Shown here piece after piece: positions 10,965-23,203 of a stretch of 64,000 bases of DNA. Under the pieces are notes generated by a model. The model searched no databases and was not told the DNA's origin. It saw only the letters and a list, made by a program, of their open reading frames with translations. The stretch comes from Glossina fuscipes. Lineage: Eukaryota > Arthropoda > Insecta > Diptera > Glossinidae. The translations under genes were made by a program, and so were the position numbers. The stretch covers positions 56,835 to 120,834 of the forward strand of contig NW_023998471.1 of the NCBI RefSeq assembly GCF_014805625.2, written 5' to 3'. How positions within the stretch are numbered: position 1 is the stretch's first letter; each line of letters begins with the position of its first letter.

Positions 10965-13084
10965 AATTAATTCTTACTCCGGCTTATGGTTTAATTTTTA
11001 TCATAATTTTTTTTTTTTACTTTAATTTTGTTGTTTCTCATGAGATTAATATAAATAATTTTAAAAAAAATGTCAATTGAAAATGACAAATAATAAATGG
11101 CATAATGTTCTCTGGCGCAATATAATATTATATATAATGCTTTGCAAATGAAATGTTCGTAAGACTGTCATAGTCAGTTAGTTTCCTTTACAAAATCATT
11201 AAATTAAGTAATTACAATTACGTTAAAAAAAAAAAATCGCCCATATATAAAAATTGTTTATAGGTGGACCTTTTGCTACTTAGCTAATTTCTTGATTTTC
11301 TATATCCAAAAAAAATGTATATGTACACTTGAGATAAGATCGAAAATAGCATTCGAAAAATTACGGAAATAGAAGACTGAACATTTTCAGTCAATACAGC
11401 GTGTCATTTTCCGTCTGGTTCGACAGTGTATACGAAAAACAAGACCACGCCTGCGTCTGAGTTCCCTTCTAAGCCCTGCTGTACAAGCACTTTCCTTGCG
11501 GTAAAACGTAATGAGATTTGCAAATGGTCACAAAAATAATGAGAACATGAGATTCCGGTTATGTTAAAACGGGATGAATTTTTCTATCCATACAGAAAAG
11601 AGTCTCATATCGAGCGATCAGCAACCGCCGCGTATCTGTGAGTTTACAAAGCAAGGCCATCAACTCGGCATATCTTGGTTCCATGTTCGATCCGCTAAAC
11701 CATATTTTTATCAGGTTTGGTATATGGTTGCAGCTATAATGAATGTTCGGTCAGTGAAGAAATAAAACGTTACGTTCAGATATACACCTCCCACTCTACG
11801 GCATCTCCCTGTCTCTCTCTTCTTTCCCCTTCTTGCTCAACGTAATAGAGAGCCTCCCGCGCGGGAGTGCAAGAAAAAAAAACCAGCAGTGGCAGTGCAA
11901 TTTATTGGTGAACATTAATACCCAGTTGAACGATTGGTTTGGAGTAACCAGTATTTTACGAAGAACGATACGGCTGGCTAATGTTAGATAAATTCATGAA
12001 GAATAATTTTTTTCAGCCAACATATGATACACCGAAGATTATCGGCTCACTTTACGATCTTCATTGCTGGCATTGAAGCAACCAAATCGGCTATAAACTA
12101 GTCTCTCGAATACGTCCAAAAGTCCATAACATATCCTGGCTTCGTACTTGTGGCCAAGTAAGCTTTAGATGCTAGAATCTTTAAGATTTTAGCCTTAGCA
12201 TTTGTTTTTTTTGGCTAATAGTAATAGAAATAATATTCTGACTTCTTAATCGCTATCGAATCCTTTTCAAAAATAAAAAGGTGATTGAAGGGCGAAGGTA
12301 TGATAGACAGAATAAGAAATTACAGTTATAACTAAAACATTGTCGAACCCATACTGAAATCGTTAACTTACCACGTTTCTTTAATGACTTAAATAATTAG
12401 ATATTCCTTTATTGTCCGATAGCTCTAAGTGTAATTCGGCGCCAAACTTACTATTAGCTTGCGCAATTAGGATAAGCTCTTCAGGTAAAAAAGTTCATGT
12501 GTACACTTTATTTCCTTTTGTTTAAAATTCTGGAATCGCTGTAGTTCCTTTTTTTTTATTCTTCTCTTAGATTTCCTCTCCTTGTTCACAAGCGCCTGCT
12601 TGAATGGCTTCTTTTTTTACACATACTCCGATGAAAGTGGTACGTCAGTCACTCTTTTGTATTGTTTGCAACAGGCCTGTAACAGTTGTAAAAGTAAAAA
12701 AAAAGTTTACCGTCTGGAGTAATATGTCAAAAATAGTGAAACAGAAAAGTTAACTATTATCTTTACAAAAGGTATGTCCGTATCAGCAAATTGAAAATGC
12801 TACTCAATAACTAAATCAATGTTCTGAAAATTGGTATAAAACCAATGTATTCATTTAATTCAATACTATATAATTTACATATATTTACAAAAAATTTTTC
12901 ATAAATCACAGACTTCACATCTTTACCTTTATAAGCTACTCTTCTTTCAAAGCGCAAGACTACGTCTTTCTTTTATACTTTGTTTCAAACTCATTCTCTC
13001 TCGCTCTCCAAAATCCATAATGCTCTTATTACTCTCTTATTACTTTTATAAGTTTACAATATATATAGGATATGAATTAGATTT
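10957..13084. other. Intergenic, no gene seen
   Basis: AT-rich spacer between members 2 and 3. A poly-A run is at 11226-11236. The plus-strand frame 11574-11765 has no similarity I recognise. The part at about 11370-11560 and 11780-11900 is less AT-rich but shows no clear coding content. Confidence 0.5.
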
Positions 13085-15334
13085 TCATCCAGTCTTACGG
13101 CGAGGGGGCGAACGCTGCTTTTTCGAAGTTTCCGGAGACGGAGAATGGTTTTCGGATTTCGTGCCTTCTGATTTCCTAGCAGCCGCTCGATTTTTTTCAC
13201 CCAAATTACGCCCGGTTACACTTTCTTTTGGAGTACTTGCTGATGTCGCTTTATCTTCGTGCGTTTCTGCAGGTAATGGAGAAGATAGTGATGGGGAAAC
13301 GGGATCCCAAGTATCTGAAGCGACCCGATGCACTTTCGGTGTTCCTTTTAGAAAGGATTGAGCTGGACTAGAGTTGGATTCCTCCATTTTATGTGACTCA
13401 AACTCATCGCGCAGTTTTCTTCCGCGTGTAGGGTCCCTATCTTCTCGTGATTTTTGATGTATTGCCACCTTACGGGATACGGCCGTTCCATCATATATTA
13501 CATATGGTGTTGATTGACTTCGTAAAGGAGATGTACCTTCACGTGGGCTTTTAGGTGTTGAAGTGTTGGCAGGTGCGGAAGCCGACATCGACTCATCAAT
13601 TTCATTTGCTTCCAATTCTTCTACACGCCCGCTCCTTTCCAAAGGAGGTCTATCTCCACGTGAGTGTTTAGAGGTTGGAATAATTATGTTCTTTTTTTTT
13701 GTGCTAGGTATCAATCTATCCACTCCATATGGATCTACTACATATGGCGTTGATTGGTTTTGTAAAGGCGATGTGTCTTTACTTAGAGGTGTTGATTTAC
13801 TGGGACATGCAAAGGTAAACATCGATACGTCCTTATCATCCAAAGGTGATTTATCCCGTGGTTTTTTAGGTGTTCGTGACACTGGAACACCAATTGATGG
13901 TGCAGATGGGTTCCAAGTATCTGAAGCAACACGCCGCACTTTCGGCGTCCCTTTTAGATAGACTTCACTCAAATAACGTTCTAGTCTCGAATCAGCTGAT
14001 TTTCTGAAATCTTTTGGTATATAAGCCGGTCTGTCCACTTCTTCGCTCATTTTATATGCATCTATATTTCGGCGTAAAGGTCTTGATATATGGGGTTCAA
14101 CCGATTGTGGTTCATATTGTTCTCTCTTTAAACTATCCCTTTTCTGGATTCCATCCCGAACTTCCTCCGTCCGTCGTGTTTCTTTTGTTGCTTGATCATG
14201 TTTTCTGCGTACAGGAGGTTGCATTTCTAGCATTTTTGGTTTATTGATCTCTTTGGTTTCATGGGTTGGCTTAAATGGCTCAGATGGAACTTGTTCGCTT
14301 TGTTTTTTTATGTTTTCATCTGCAATTGCTCCATCTGGATTTCTAGGTTTCGCGGATGAAGTTAGTTCACCTTGTTCTTTCCTTGATATAGGAAGTGGCT
14401 CGGATCCCGCAGATGTCATTAGCAATTGTTGCTCCTCTTTCTTCCTATAAGGTTCCTTTTCTTGCTTTACTGTTTTCGACGAATTAGGCTCCTTATTCTG
14501 TTCATTTTTACCTTCGGATCCACAGCAAAAGCCAACCATTTTAGCCCAACAGCCCTTTTCGATTGTTGTTGGTTTAGTCTCTTCCAACTCTCCCTTCAAC
14601 ACAGCTCTGCGCTCCGTCTTATGTGCTACTTCGCCCTTAGTTTCTATTCGTTTTCTGCTTGTAGGGGATGTAATGGCTCCCTCAGTTGCTATCGCTTCAT
14701 CTGGTTTTCTGAATTTCTCAGATACTTTTGATTCAGCTTTTTTACTGGATCCAGCAGACGGCTTGAGCCCATCAGATGGTTTTTGTTGTCCGTGTACAGG
14801 GCTCGACCGGAGTCCTTCAGACGGAGCAGGAGACGGGTTGATTGTGTCAGTGGACTGCATTTCATAGGTTTCTCCCTTCACAAGACGTGGCTTGGCTTTT
14901 CCAGATGGTGCAGAGTCCAGCTTTTGGTCTGTCTCGGGTGCTTTCCTCTTTAGCATTGTAAGGTGACGCCCTTGAGCGTCTTCTCCTCTATATTTCGTTT
15001 CCATATCGCCTATCTCCTCCACGTTTCTAATTCCAATTTCTCTTCTAGCAACAGTGTGTAATTCGAATCTATGGTATGCTATTGGATGACCTCTAGCCCT
15101 TTCAGCCTATCATCGAAAAAAAAAACAAGTGAAGTTAATGTTTTCCATCTATTTTAATAATGTACTTACGAAATAAAATAAACTGTAAGCGATTCCCACC
15201 GCTAGAAGTAGTACAAAACAGAACTTTGCCACTTGGAATGCAACATACCACAGGCAGCTGCACAAAATTACGACCGCAGATCTCAAAACAAGCGCGCAAG
15301 CCTTACCGACGTTTATTATCGCCTGCTTCAACAT
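13085..15334 (-). CDS. Membrane-anchor/tail family, member 3 (728 aa)
   Basis: Exons 15170-15334 (55 codons) and 13085-15106, with a 63-nt phase-0 intron (GTAAGT...ATAG). Exon 1 carries about 40 mostly hydrophobic residues, including YVAFQVAKFCFVLLLAVGIAYS, long enough for two short membrane helices. The exon 2 tail (673 aa) is hydrophilic. It starts AERARGHPIAYHRF, then has Pro/Ser/Lys-rich blocks, a lone cysteine cluster CWAKMVGFCC near residue 241 that could be acylated or membrane-apposed, two STPYVV/STPYVI modules, and two copies of LKGTPKV(R/H)RVASDTW. It ends in a basic SPPRRKTG. Shared modules with members 2, 4 and 5 prove common descent. Function unknown; the paralogous gene model makes the splice sites secure. 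Confidence 0.82.
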
Positions 15335-15342
15335 TTTGCCAT
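15328..15342 (-). promoter_or_regulatory. Four-codon uORF over the start of member 3
   Basis: ATGGCAAAATGTTGA: the upstream frame is Met-Ala-Lys-Cys-stop and spans the main ATG, which lies inside it. Members 4-7 stop one codon earlier. Confidence 0.5.
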
Positions 15343-15399
15343 TTCTTTAAGGGTAACTTATTTATGAATAGATCTTCTTTTTCTCAATGCAGAGATATT

Positions 15400-15486
15400 G
15401 ATTTCATAGAGATTTATGTGAAAATTCGTATTAATGTAAGCCCAAAAAGTTCGAATGCCAAACAATAAAAAATTTTTAATTATCTC
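15400..15486 (-). promoter_or_regulatory. Upstream block shared with members 4 and 5
   Basis: The stretch just upstream of exon 1 contains, on the plus strand, AGATTTATGTGAAAAT and later GAATGCCAAAC. Both words recur at about the same distance before member 4 (19580-19630), and the second recurs before member 5 (about 22697-22707). It could be the proximal promoter and transcription start of the genes; this is inferred from paralogue similarity alone. Confidence 0.4.
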
Positions 15487-17152
15487 ATTTAGTTCAAATA
15501 ATATGCCATTTCCAAATTTTTTTACGTATATTTATAAAAATAAAAGTGTTCGCACTGATCGAAGTTTAGGTACTTTTATATTTTAAAGTAGGCAAAATAT
15601 ATAAATGTATGTACTGTATATATAATATAATACAAAGCTACTACGTGTTTCTTCATCCGCTTCGAAACGGTACAGTATTCTAAAATAAAAAAGATCTTTG
15701 TTTATTTTGCAGCGACGCGTCTTCCACGATAATGTTGTGAGAAGATTACGTTGGACGTAAGTAGTTAAGCAAAAGAAACATGCTCAACTTGCGGATAAGG
15801 GGCGAAAATTATCACTTCATTGAAGAAGTGTTTCACATCTGGGTAAAAATTTATGTTTAGCCTTTGAAGTCAATAGTCACGATGCCGTAATCAACTAGCC
15901 TACGGCAGCATATGCCTTATAATTAAAATTGCAGCAAAATGTGTGTCGAAATTCGGAAATATTGACAATTGGGCGCTTTATAGCGGTGTGACATTAGTAT
16001 CTCAATTTAGATATGGCCTTTTCCAAGTATTACATATTTATTGATATAGTAAACTGCATGCAACTGTGCTACAATAAGCCTGTTTAAAGCGCACCACCTC
16101 TGCTAAAATATGTCAAATTCAATTCACTTTAAGGCACAGAAAGTGAAGACCGCGTTGCCTCAAAAGCCGTCTGTACAGTGCGCTGCTGCAGCAAACTGCT
16201 CTACAACTTAAGTAAAAAAAAAAGAACAAAATTTTCATGCTGTATAAAAGTGGGAATTTATATCGTGTATGTGTTGCCCTTTATGAGCAACAAGCAAAGA
16301 ACAACAAACAAAGGTGTTCCCAATTTTCGTTACATAAACGTGTGTACGTTCTAGGCGTTTTTTGATTTGGGTCATTTTCAAATTCTTTTGCAATTTTGTG
16401 AGCGATATTTTCATTTTTGCAACCATGTGAACGCTTATCGCAGGTCGTACGCAAATGTCCACAGGTACATATGAGTGGACAGACATGTTTATGTGCATTC
16501 TGAATTTGAAATTGGTTAAGAATTTATATACCTTACCTTGTTTCTGTGCGTTATAAAAATGAAAAGAAAAACAAATTTATGTTATGACATTCTACAAAGT
16601 TAAGCAGACATGGCTGATTTTTCCATTTTTGTAGAGCTACAGCATCGCCCATAGAGAGTCAAATGTTTGTAATTTAGCTACCATAGCTTATTTATAATGA
16701 GCGAAAACCCATTTTTGTCTTGCTTTCGCAAAATAGAGGTGTCCTCAGCCTACGTAGAACTGTAGGCGTGCACTTCGACCAATTTGGCTCATTCTTCGTA
16801 CCAACCTGCGCAAAAGAGCTTCCAATTCGTTTGCCATAGTTAAAGTCGACGGCTTCATTTTTGGTGGAAAAGTAAATGTTTACAACAGACATGGCAGAGA
16901 CAAACAAACAGATAAACAAGCTAGAAATCTGATAAGAGAAGACTAAAGAAAGCTCTTAAGTTGAACAACCTTTTAAAAGTTTTCATAAAATAATTTACAT
17001 TAATTTAATAGAATGCAATAAAATTTAGATTCATTTACAAATAATTTTTGTGTCTCACAGATATTTGCCTTTCTCTTAAGCTTCTCCCTTGAGAGAATGG
17101 TTTCGTTTTTTCTTTATTACGTTGAATGACGTGCGCGTATTACTTGCACGAT
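15487..17152. other. Intergenic, includes a dispersed-repeat copy
   Basis: Mostly AT-rich spacer. At 16690-16920 the minus strand reads like the interspersed repeat found again at 45.3 kb: both translate in part to a pattern with MSV, KNE..DF, GS.F.Q.G and NWS. The frame at 16235-16498 (minus) looks like chance. Confidence 0.45.
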
Positions 17153-19503
17153 TCAGTTGCTTCTAGTTTTAGAACTTGATTTGTCTGACTCCTCCAAATC
17201 GAACTCATCTAAGAGCTTTCTTCTTCGTATAGGTCTTCTATCCTCATGCGGAATATTAGATGTATATTCATATTTAAGCCTTTTAGGTGTTGAAGTACCA
17301 GCAAGTGCAGACGTAGACACCGACTCGTCAATTTCATTTACTTCAAATTTTTCTACACGACCGCTCCTTTTTGAAGGAGGTCTATCTTCACGTGGGCGTT
17401 TAGAGGATGGAATAATTACGTTCTTTTTTCCTGTGCTATATGTCGAACTATTCATTTCATATGGATCTATTCTATACGCTGTTGATTCCTTCGGGAAGTG
17501 TGATGTCTCCTCACGTTGTCTTTCAGGTGTATAGATAAGAGCAGGTGCGAAAATGGAAATTGATTCGTCAATTTCATCGCCTGCAAATCCACCTATTCGT
17601 TTAATTCTTTGTAAAGGAAGTCTATCTTCCACTGGTCGTTCAGACGATGATCTCCTATGATGCAAGAAGGTATGTCTTTTAGCTGCCTTGGGTATCGAAC
17701 TTTCTATTTCGTCTGAACTTAGCGTATCTGCTGTTGATTTATCTTGCAAAGGCGGCATTTCCGCTTCAAATTCGTTTAACAATTTCCTTCTTGGTAAATG
17801 CAATCCATTCGCTTGTGGTGTTCTTGGTGTCTCATACGGCGGGACACTATGTGATCGCATATCTGCACCAAGGCGTCGTACTTTGGGAGTGCCTTTTAGA
17901 TGGACGTCATTGGGATATCGTTCTAATCTTACGTCTACTGCTTGTTTAGAATATTTTGGCATAAACGCCGATCTGCTCACGTCGCCAATATATTCATCAC
18001 TTGTTGAACGCGGTATAAGTGTGTTAGATGATTGTGGATCGTTCTTTTGTTCTCTCTCCAAGATCGTAGTGAAAGCCTTTTCTAATGCATCTCTTTTCAT
18101 TAGTCTAGTCCACATCCGTGCAACATCATCTATGTTTTCTTCAACGTGTTGCTCTCTTTTGCGTGCTTCTTCCTGCAATAATATTTCAAATGCCTTTTCA
18201 AGAGCTTTTATTCTTGGTGTCTCAACTAACTCTTCTTTCATTTGTCTTACGTCTTTGCTATTTTCACCTTTTCTTCTGTCTAGAGTATGCGGGATGGGAC
18301 TTTCAGACGAACTCAATTCACTTCGTTGTTCTTTATGATTATTTTGCCATCTTTGCCCAGCAGGCGGTCTAATCCTCTCAGATGCGATTACTTCATCTTC
18401 TTTTATAGGTTTTTGAGGAACAATTGGTCCATGTTGCTTTTGAGATTCTTTCAGTGTATCAACCGATTTTTTTTCCAGCGTTTCTTGTTTTTTCTTTACC
18501 ATTCTAGCCCATTCCTCTTCCATATTACTCCATCTATACTTCTCGTAACCATCTTTCCTTGTAGATGGAATGCGTGATCTATACATCCTAGATGTTGTCA
18601 AATCGTTCTCACTAAAAAGTTCTTCAGACTCTGTTAGCCCGTCCTCTCTTCTGTCTATAGCGGCTGGAAATGGACGATATTTATCATGGGGTCCTTGCAT
18701 TTTTTCTGTTTTCAAACTTTTAGCCTTTTTCGCTCCCATATCACCTATTTCTTCCTTATGTATGCGTCGGCTTGGAGAAATACGGCGCGTTTTCTTCTTC
18801 CACCAATCAACCAAGCTACCAAGCCTACGACTTTTTTCTAATATTGCGGTTTCAGGTATCTCAAGCTTATCTCCTATCTCTTCCTCAGTCAGTTCATCAT
18901 GCCTTGCTAGTATTGTTTTTTGTCTTTGTGCGTCAGTTGACACCGGCTTATCTTCTTTTTTGGCTATTGTTTTCCACGTTTCAGCAAACTGCCTCTCTAG
19001 TGCTCCTCTGGTCATCATTTTCAAGTATTCTTCTTGTGCTTCTCTCTTCAACATTCTAGCGTATCCCTTTTCGATATCCTCCATTTCCTCATCATCTACA
19101 TCCATGTCCGCATCTTCATCTTTATCTTCACTTTCATCTTCACCTCCATCTTCATCTTTAGCTTCATCTTCATACTTATTTTTTAACTTAAGTTCGTCTC
19201 CTCTGAATTTACTCGATGGTATTAATTTACTCCAATGTGGAATAACAGACACAAATCTTCCGGAAGCCTATTAATTCAAATGATACATTCCAATAAGGAC
19301 AAACTCCTTCTTCTTTGCTAATTTGGAAGTATACTTACAAAAAAAAAAAGGCTGTAGGCAATAACGAATACCAAAAACAATGCAAAACAAAATTTGATCA
19401 CTTCAAACGCAACACACAACATGTATCTAATCGTGATTAGCAAAGCGGTTGTGAACAATTGTTCAAAAACTCTCCTGAAATCATCTACCACATGCTTGAT
19501 CAT
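17153..19503 (-). CDS. Membrane-anchor/tail family, member 4 (759 aa)
   Basis: Exons 19339-19503 (55 codons) and 17153-19267, with a 71-nt phase-0 intron (GTAAGT...ATAG). Exon 1 reads MIKHVVDDFRRVFEQL, then a long hydrophobic run ending FALFLVFVIAYSLFFF. Exon 2 encodes 704 residues: a strongly acidic Asp/Glu stretch near its start, three to four copies of an ARM(L/V/W)K module (KGYARMLKREAQE, EEWARMVKKKQE, MWTRLMKRDALE), a VHLKGTPKVRRLGAD module, then STAYRIDPY and PREDRPPSKRSGRVE modules as in member 3, ending in Ser-rich basic sequence. Nothing suggests an enzyme. The charged helical modules may be coiled-coil or protein-binding segments. The best guess is a membrane-anchored scaffold; confidence in function is low and in the gene model high. 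Confidence 0.82.
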
Positions 19504-19511
19504 TCTGCCAT
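19500..19511 (-). promoter_or_regulatory. Three-codon uORF overlapping start of member 4
   Basis: Leader ATGGCAGAATGA: Met-Ala-Glu-stop, with TGA overlapping the main ATG. Confidence 0.55.
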
Positions 19512-19564
19512 TTTTTTCACGACAACTTTACGCAATGAGAATGGAAACTTTTTCCCAATATAAT

Positions 19565-19645
19565 GATTTTAATTGCATAAAGATTTATGTGAAAATCCGT
19601 GGCAACGTGAATTTAAAATGTCCGATTGCCAAAAAAAAAAATTAA
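19565..19645 (-). promoter_or_regulatory. Upstream block shared with member 3
   Basis: Contains AGATTTATGTGAAAAT and GATTGCCAAA on the plus strand, at about the same position before exon 1 as in member 3. Confidence 0.4.
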
Positions 19646-20540
19646 ATAAATTTTTTTTTATTATATCATTTTTTCTCTTTAGTTTTTCTCATTATTGTTA
19701 ATATATTTTTAATATTAATAAGGGATGAATGAGTTCATAGTCGCGCTGACATGTCAGAGTTTTTTAGTTTTCGAAAAATTTTTTTAAAAATCAGGTGACG
19801 AAAAAAATTGTGACTTTGCATCTCTTCGATATCTAAGAATTCTAGAGAATTTCAGAAATTGGCGTTACGCGCCTATAAAATATTTGCATTTTACAAAGGT
19901 TTGGATTTGTTATTATTTTTATTTTACTTCAATTTTGCTTAAGAATAATGCGTATGTTGAACAATTGAAAATGAGATATCTGTTAAACTAGTAAACAGTC
20001 AAAATACTCTTCAGTGAAATGTACTCCATATACTTTTCATTTATGTTCAAAACGTAGACAGGAAGCTTTTACGATTCATAATTTGTGCCTTTTAATTCCG
20101 TTTTCATGAGCGATCTAAAAATAAACGTTACAGTTGGCTAACTTAAATTTCAATATAATCAATAAATTTGAAACGCTGTTCAATAAACCATTCATGAAAA
20201 TGTGGTTCAATTTAATGAAGCGTTACACACAGTGTACTTACGCTTATATTATAATTCTATCATAACAGCGTTTACATATATCAATCTTTAGAACTTTATT
20301 CTCATTGTTCTCCTTATGCCTAATTTCCTGCTGAACCCTTGTTGTGATTATTAAATGTAGATGGTATTTGTTTATTCTATCCTCTGAAAGAACGTGGTCG
20401 GAGGTCGTCTACTGTTAATGATGTTTCGATGCTCCCTGTAGTTTTCATTTCACGCTGTTTATGTTGCTTCTATTTCTATTTTTATTTTGCTCTTTCAAAT
20501 TCATGTTATTGCAAAGCATGCGTAATACTTTTAATTTTTT
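19646..20540. other. Intergenic, no gene seen
   Basis: AT-rich spacer with T-runs. No frame, repeat or RNA gene that I can support. Confidence 0.5.
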
Positions 20541-22575
20541 TCACGGGAGGTGCCGTATTTTTGGTGTTCCCTTTAAATAGCGGTGACTGGGAGGTTCCTC
20601 CATTTCTTGTCCTTCAAACTCATCTAAGAGCCTTCTTCTTCGTAAAGGCGGTCTGTCCTCACGCGATTTAATGGGCGTTACAGTACTAATAGGAACGGCA
20701 ATATCGTTGTCCTCTGATTCAAATTCATGTAGGAGATTTCTCCTTCTTAAACGCCCTCTCTCTTCACGCGGTCTTCTTGGTGTTAGAACATTGTGAGATA
20801 CATGAACACATTGCTGCTCTGCTGTTAAAGGCGTGGGAGGAACAAAGGCAGGCTTGGGTACGCCCGTTTCGTCTGTTTCAATCTCATCCATTCGTTGTCC
20901 CCTTTGCAAAAGCGGTTTACCTTCTTTTGTTCTCTTGGAAGATGATTTATCTGCTGTTAATTCATCGTCTGATTCGTCTGATTCAATCTCATCCATTCGT
21001 TGTCTCCTTTGCAAGGGCGGTCTATTTTCTTGTGTTCTCTTGAAAGATGATTTATCTGCTGTTAACTCATCGTCTGATTCGTCTGATTCAATCTCATCCA
21101 TTCGTTGTCTCCTTTGCAAGGGTGGTCTACCTTCTCGTGTTCGCTTGGAAAATGATTTATCTGCTGTTGATTCATCCTTCGATATTTCCGCACGTTGGCG
21201 TGTAGCTGTTAAACGCTTCGATACTTTTGTTTCGTCTGATTCAATCTCATCCATTCGTTGTCCCCTTTGCAAACGCGGTCTATCTTCTCGCGTTCTCTTG
21301 GAAGATGATTTGCTTGCGTTAGAGACCGACCTATCCATTTCGTCATCTATTACGTATGCTGTTGATTCATCCAAAAGGCCGGCAGGTGGGGGTGTTGACA
21401 TAAGAGGAGGTGCAAAAGGAGACAAGGAAGACATATCTTTTTCTTCCGATTTAAATTCATCTAAGAGTCTTCTTCGTACTCGTTGTGTTTTTAATTTTTC
21501 AGATTCTGGAAAAGTAAATGATTCCCGGATAGAAGGTGAACCATCTGAAGTAATTCGCCTCACTCTTGGTGTTCCCTTCATATATATTTGGGAATAGTCC
21601 ATTTCTTGATCTGCGACGTTCAGCACTTCGTCTGATTCTTCCGTATCCAACCACATATCCCCTTTCTTCTCAGGTTCTTGCATAAATTGAGGACATATTC
21701 CGTATCGGTCACATCCAGCATCTTTAAATTCTGCTGGTACTTCTTGCTTCTGCGCTTGTCCCCATATCTGAACAGCTAATTTATCTTGTTCATCTATAAT
21801 TTTCTTCACTATTCTCGCCCAATGATCTTCCATATTGCTCCATGATCTAGGTGCTGATGTAGGATGTGCTGTTGGTGCGGGATGTGCTGCTGGTGCAGGA
21901 TGTGCTGTTGGTGTAGGATGTGCTGTGGTGCCCGTAGTTAGAATCGGTTCAGCTTCAATCACCGACAATGTTTGCGGTCTGTTTTTTTCAAGCAATACGC
22001 GCTCAGTGGCTTCTTTAAATCTACTAGCCGCCTCTGGTATAGTCACCTCTCTGACCCTCGCTGAAGTTATCTGAGATGGCATGGGTTCACCCTGTTCCGC
22101 GTATTCTGTGTATTCTGCGTATTGCAACGATCCAAACTTGGGATATAATCCGTATCTATCAAATGAATCTTCTTCTTCTTCGTCCATTTGTAACGTCGTA
22201 GCAATCTCTCTCTCGAATGCTTCTTCTCGCAAAATCCGAGCATATTCCTTTTCCATATCCCATATTTCTTCGTCGTCGTCATATATACTCCTGGCCATTG
22301 CCCTTGGTCCATGCCTCCTAGATACTTTTTCCGCTATTTTACGGGGAGTCTAGAAATCAAACAAGATTAAAGCATTCCTTCTTTTCCTACATTACATTTG
22401 AACTTACAAATAAATAAAATGTACCGTAACCTATGCCAAATATCAGCACAAGGGCCAAAAAAAATTTGGACACTTGAACCACAAAATGCACAATGTAACT
22501 GATTATGAGTTCCATAACGCATCTCGACAGTTGTTCAAAAACCGTAACGATATTGTCTACCACCTGCTTGATCAT
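20541..22575 (-). CDS. Membrane-anchor/tail family, member 5 (658 aa)
   Basis: Exons 22408-22575 (56 codons) and 20541-22349, with a 58-nt phase-0 intron (GTAAGT...CTAG). Exon 1 begins MIKQVVDNIVTVFEQL, near-identical in layout to member 4, followed by a hydrophobic run ending LALVLIFGIGYGTFYLF. The 602-aa tail has an acidic start, KEYARILREEAFE and EDHWARIVKK modules, a small AHPTPT/AHPAPA repeat, a YMKGTPRVRRITSDG module, a STAYVIDDEMDRS module, then four to five copies of a 35-residue unit containing REGRPPLQRRQRMDEIES. It ends abruptly on YLKGTPKIRHLP, so the KGTPK module forms the C-terminus without the usual SDTW. Function unknown. Confidence 0.82.
20868..21290 (-). repeat. 105-bp in-frame tandem repeat in member 5
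   Basis: The sequence encoding QRMDEIES recurs near 20881, 20986, 21091 and 21244, that is with periods of 105, 105 and 153 bp. The 105-bp copies are almost identical, which suggests recent expansion or gene conversion and may vary in copy number between individuals. Confidence 0.8.
21856..21927 (-). repeat. 18-bp repeat encoding AHP-type hexapeptides
   Basis: About four copies of an 18-bp unit (plus strand GGATGTGCTG...) in exon 2 of member 5, encoding Ala-His-Pro-rich hexapeptides. Confidence 0.7.
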
Positions 22576-22583
22576 TTTGCCAT
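22572..22583 (-). promoter_or_regulatory. Three-codon uORF overlapping start of member 5
   Basis: Leader ATGGCAAAATGA: Met-Ala-Lys-stop, with TGA overlapping the main ATG. Confidence 0.55.
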
Positions 22584-22635
22584 TTCTTTAAAGCTGGCTT
22601 TCTTGTGTAACACAAAATTTTTCTTAACGTGTAAA

Positions 22636-22730
22636 TTTTAATGGCATAAATAATTAGAAAGAAAATTTGAGTTGAAAAATTTGTGTAAAGAGTACGAATG
22701 CCAAACAGTGAAAGATTTTTAATTACTTAT
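22636..22730 (-). promoter_or_regulatory. Upstream block partly shared with member 3
   Basis: Carries GAATGCCAAACA and ATTTTTAATTA on the plus strand in the same order as the block before member 3. Confidence 0.38.
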
Positions 22731-23203
22731 TTATCACTTGTAATACGGAATGAAGATGTCTAAAATAATACTATTTGGTGTTGTACAGTGTGTGATAAGT
22801 TATTTTCTATATACATTTATTCCCGTTGCATTTAAAAGCGTAAAAGATTTCGTAATTCTACACAATTCGATTCAATTTTTTAATAATCAAAATAAAAATG
22901 ATTCGTGTTAAATAAAAAATCATTATATCAAACAGTTATGGTGTTATACTTGTTTGTTTTATTTAGATTCTAATTGTGAGCGATTGGATCGAGCGTATGG
23001 ATGATATACATTCGATGGATAAACAACGTTAAAAGAACCAGAATATGATTTCAAGAAAAACGTTTCTTATGTATCAAAGGAATCAGTGGCTCGAAAATGT
23101 TCACAGCAGATTTTTTAGCTCCAAGGTCCCAGTAATACTGTACAAAGATATATTCGTACAAATAAACGTTGTACATATATATATTTTTACAGAATTCATT
23201 GAC
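22731..23203. other. Intergenic, no gene seen
   Basis: Short AT-rich spacer between members 5 and 6, with nothing I can identify. Confidence 0.5.
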
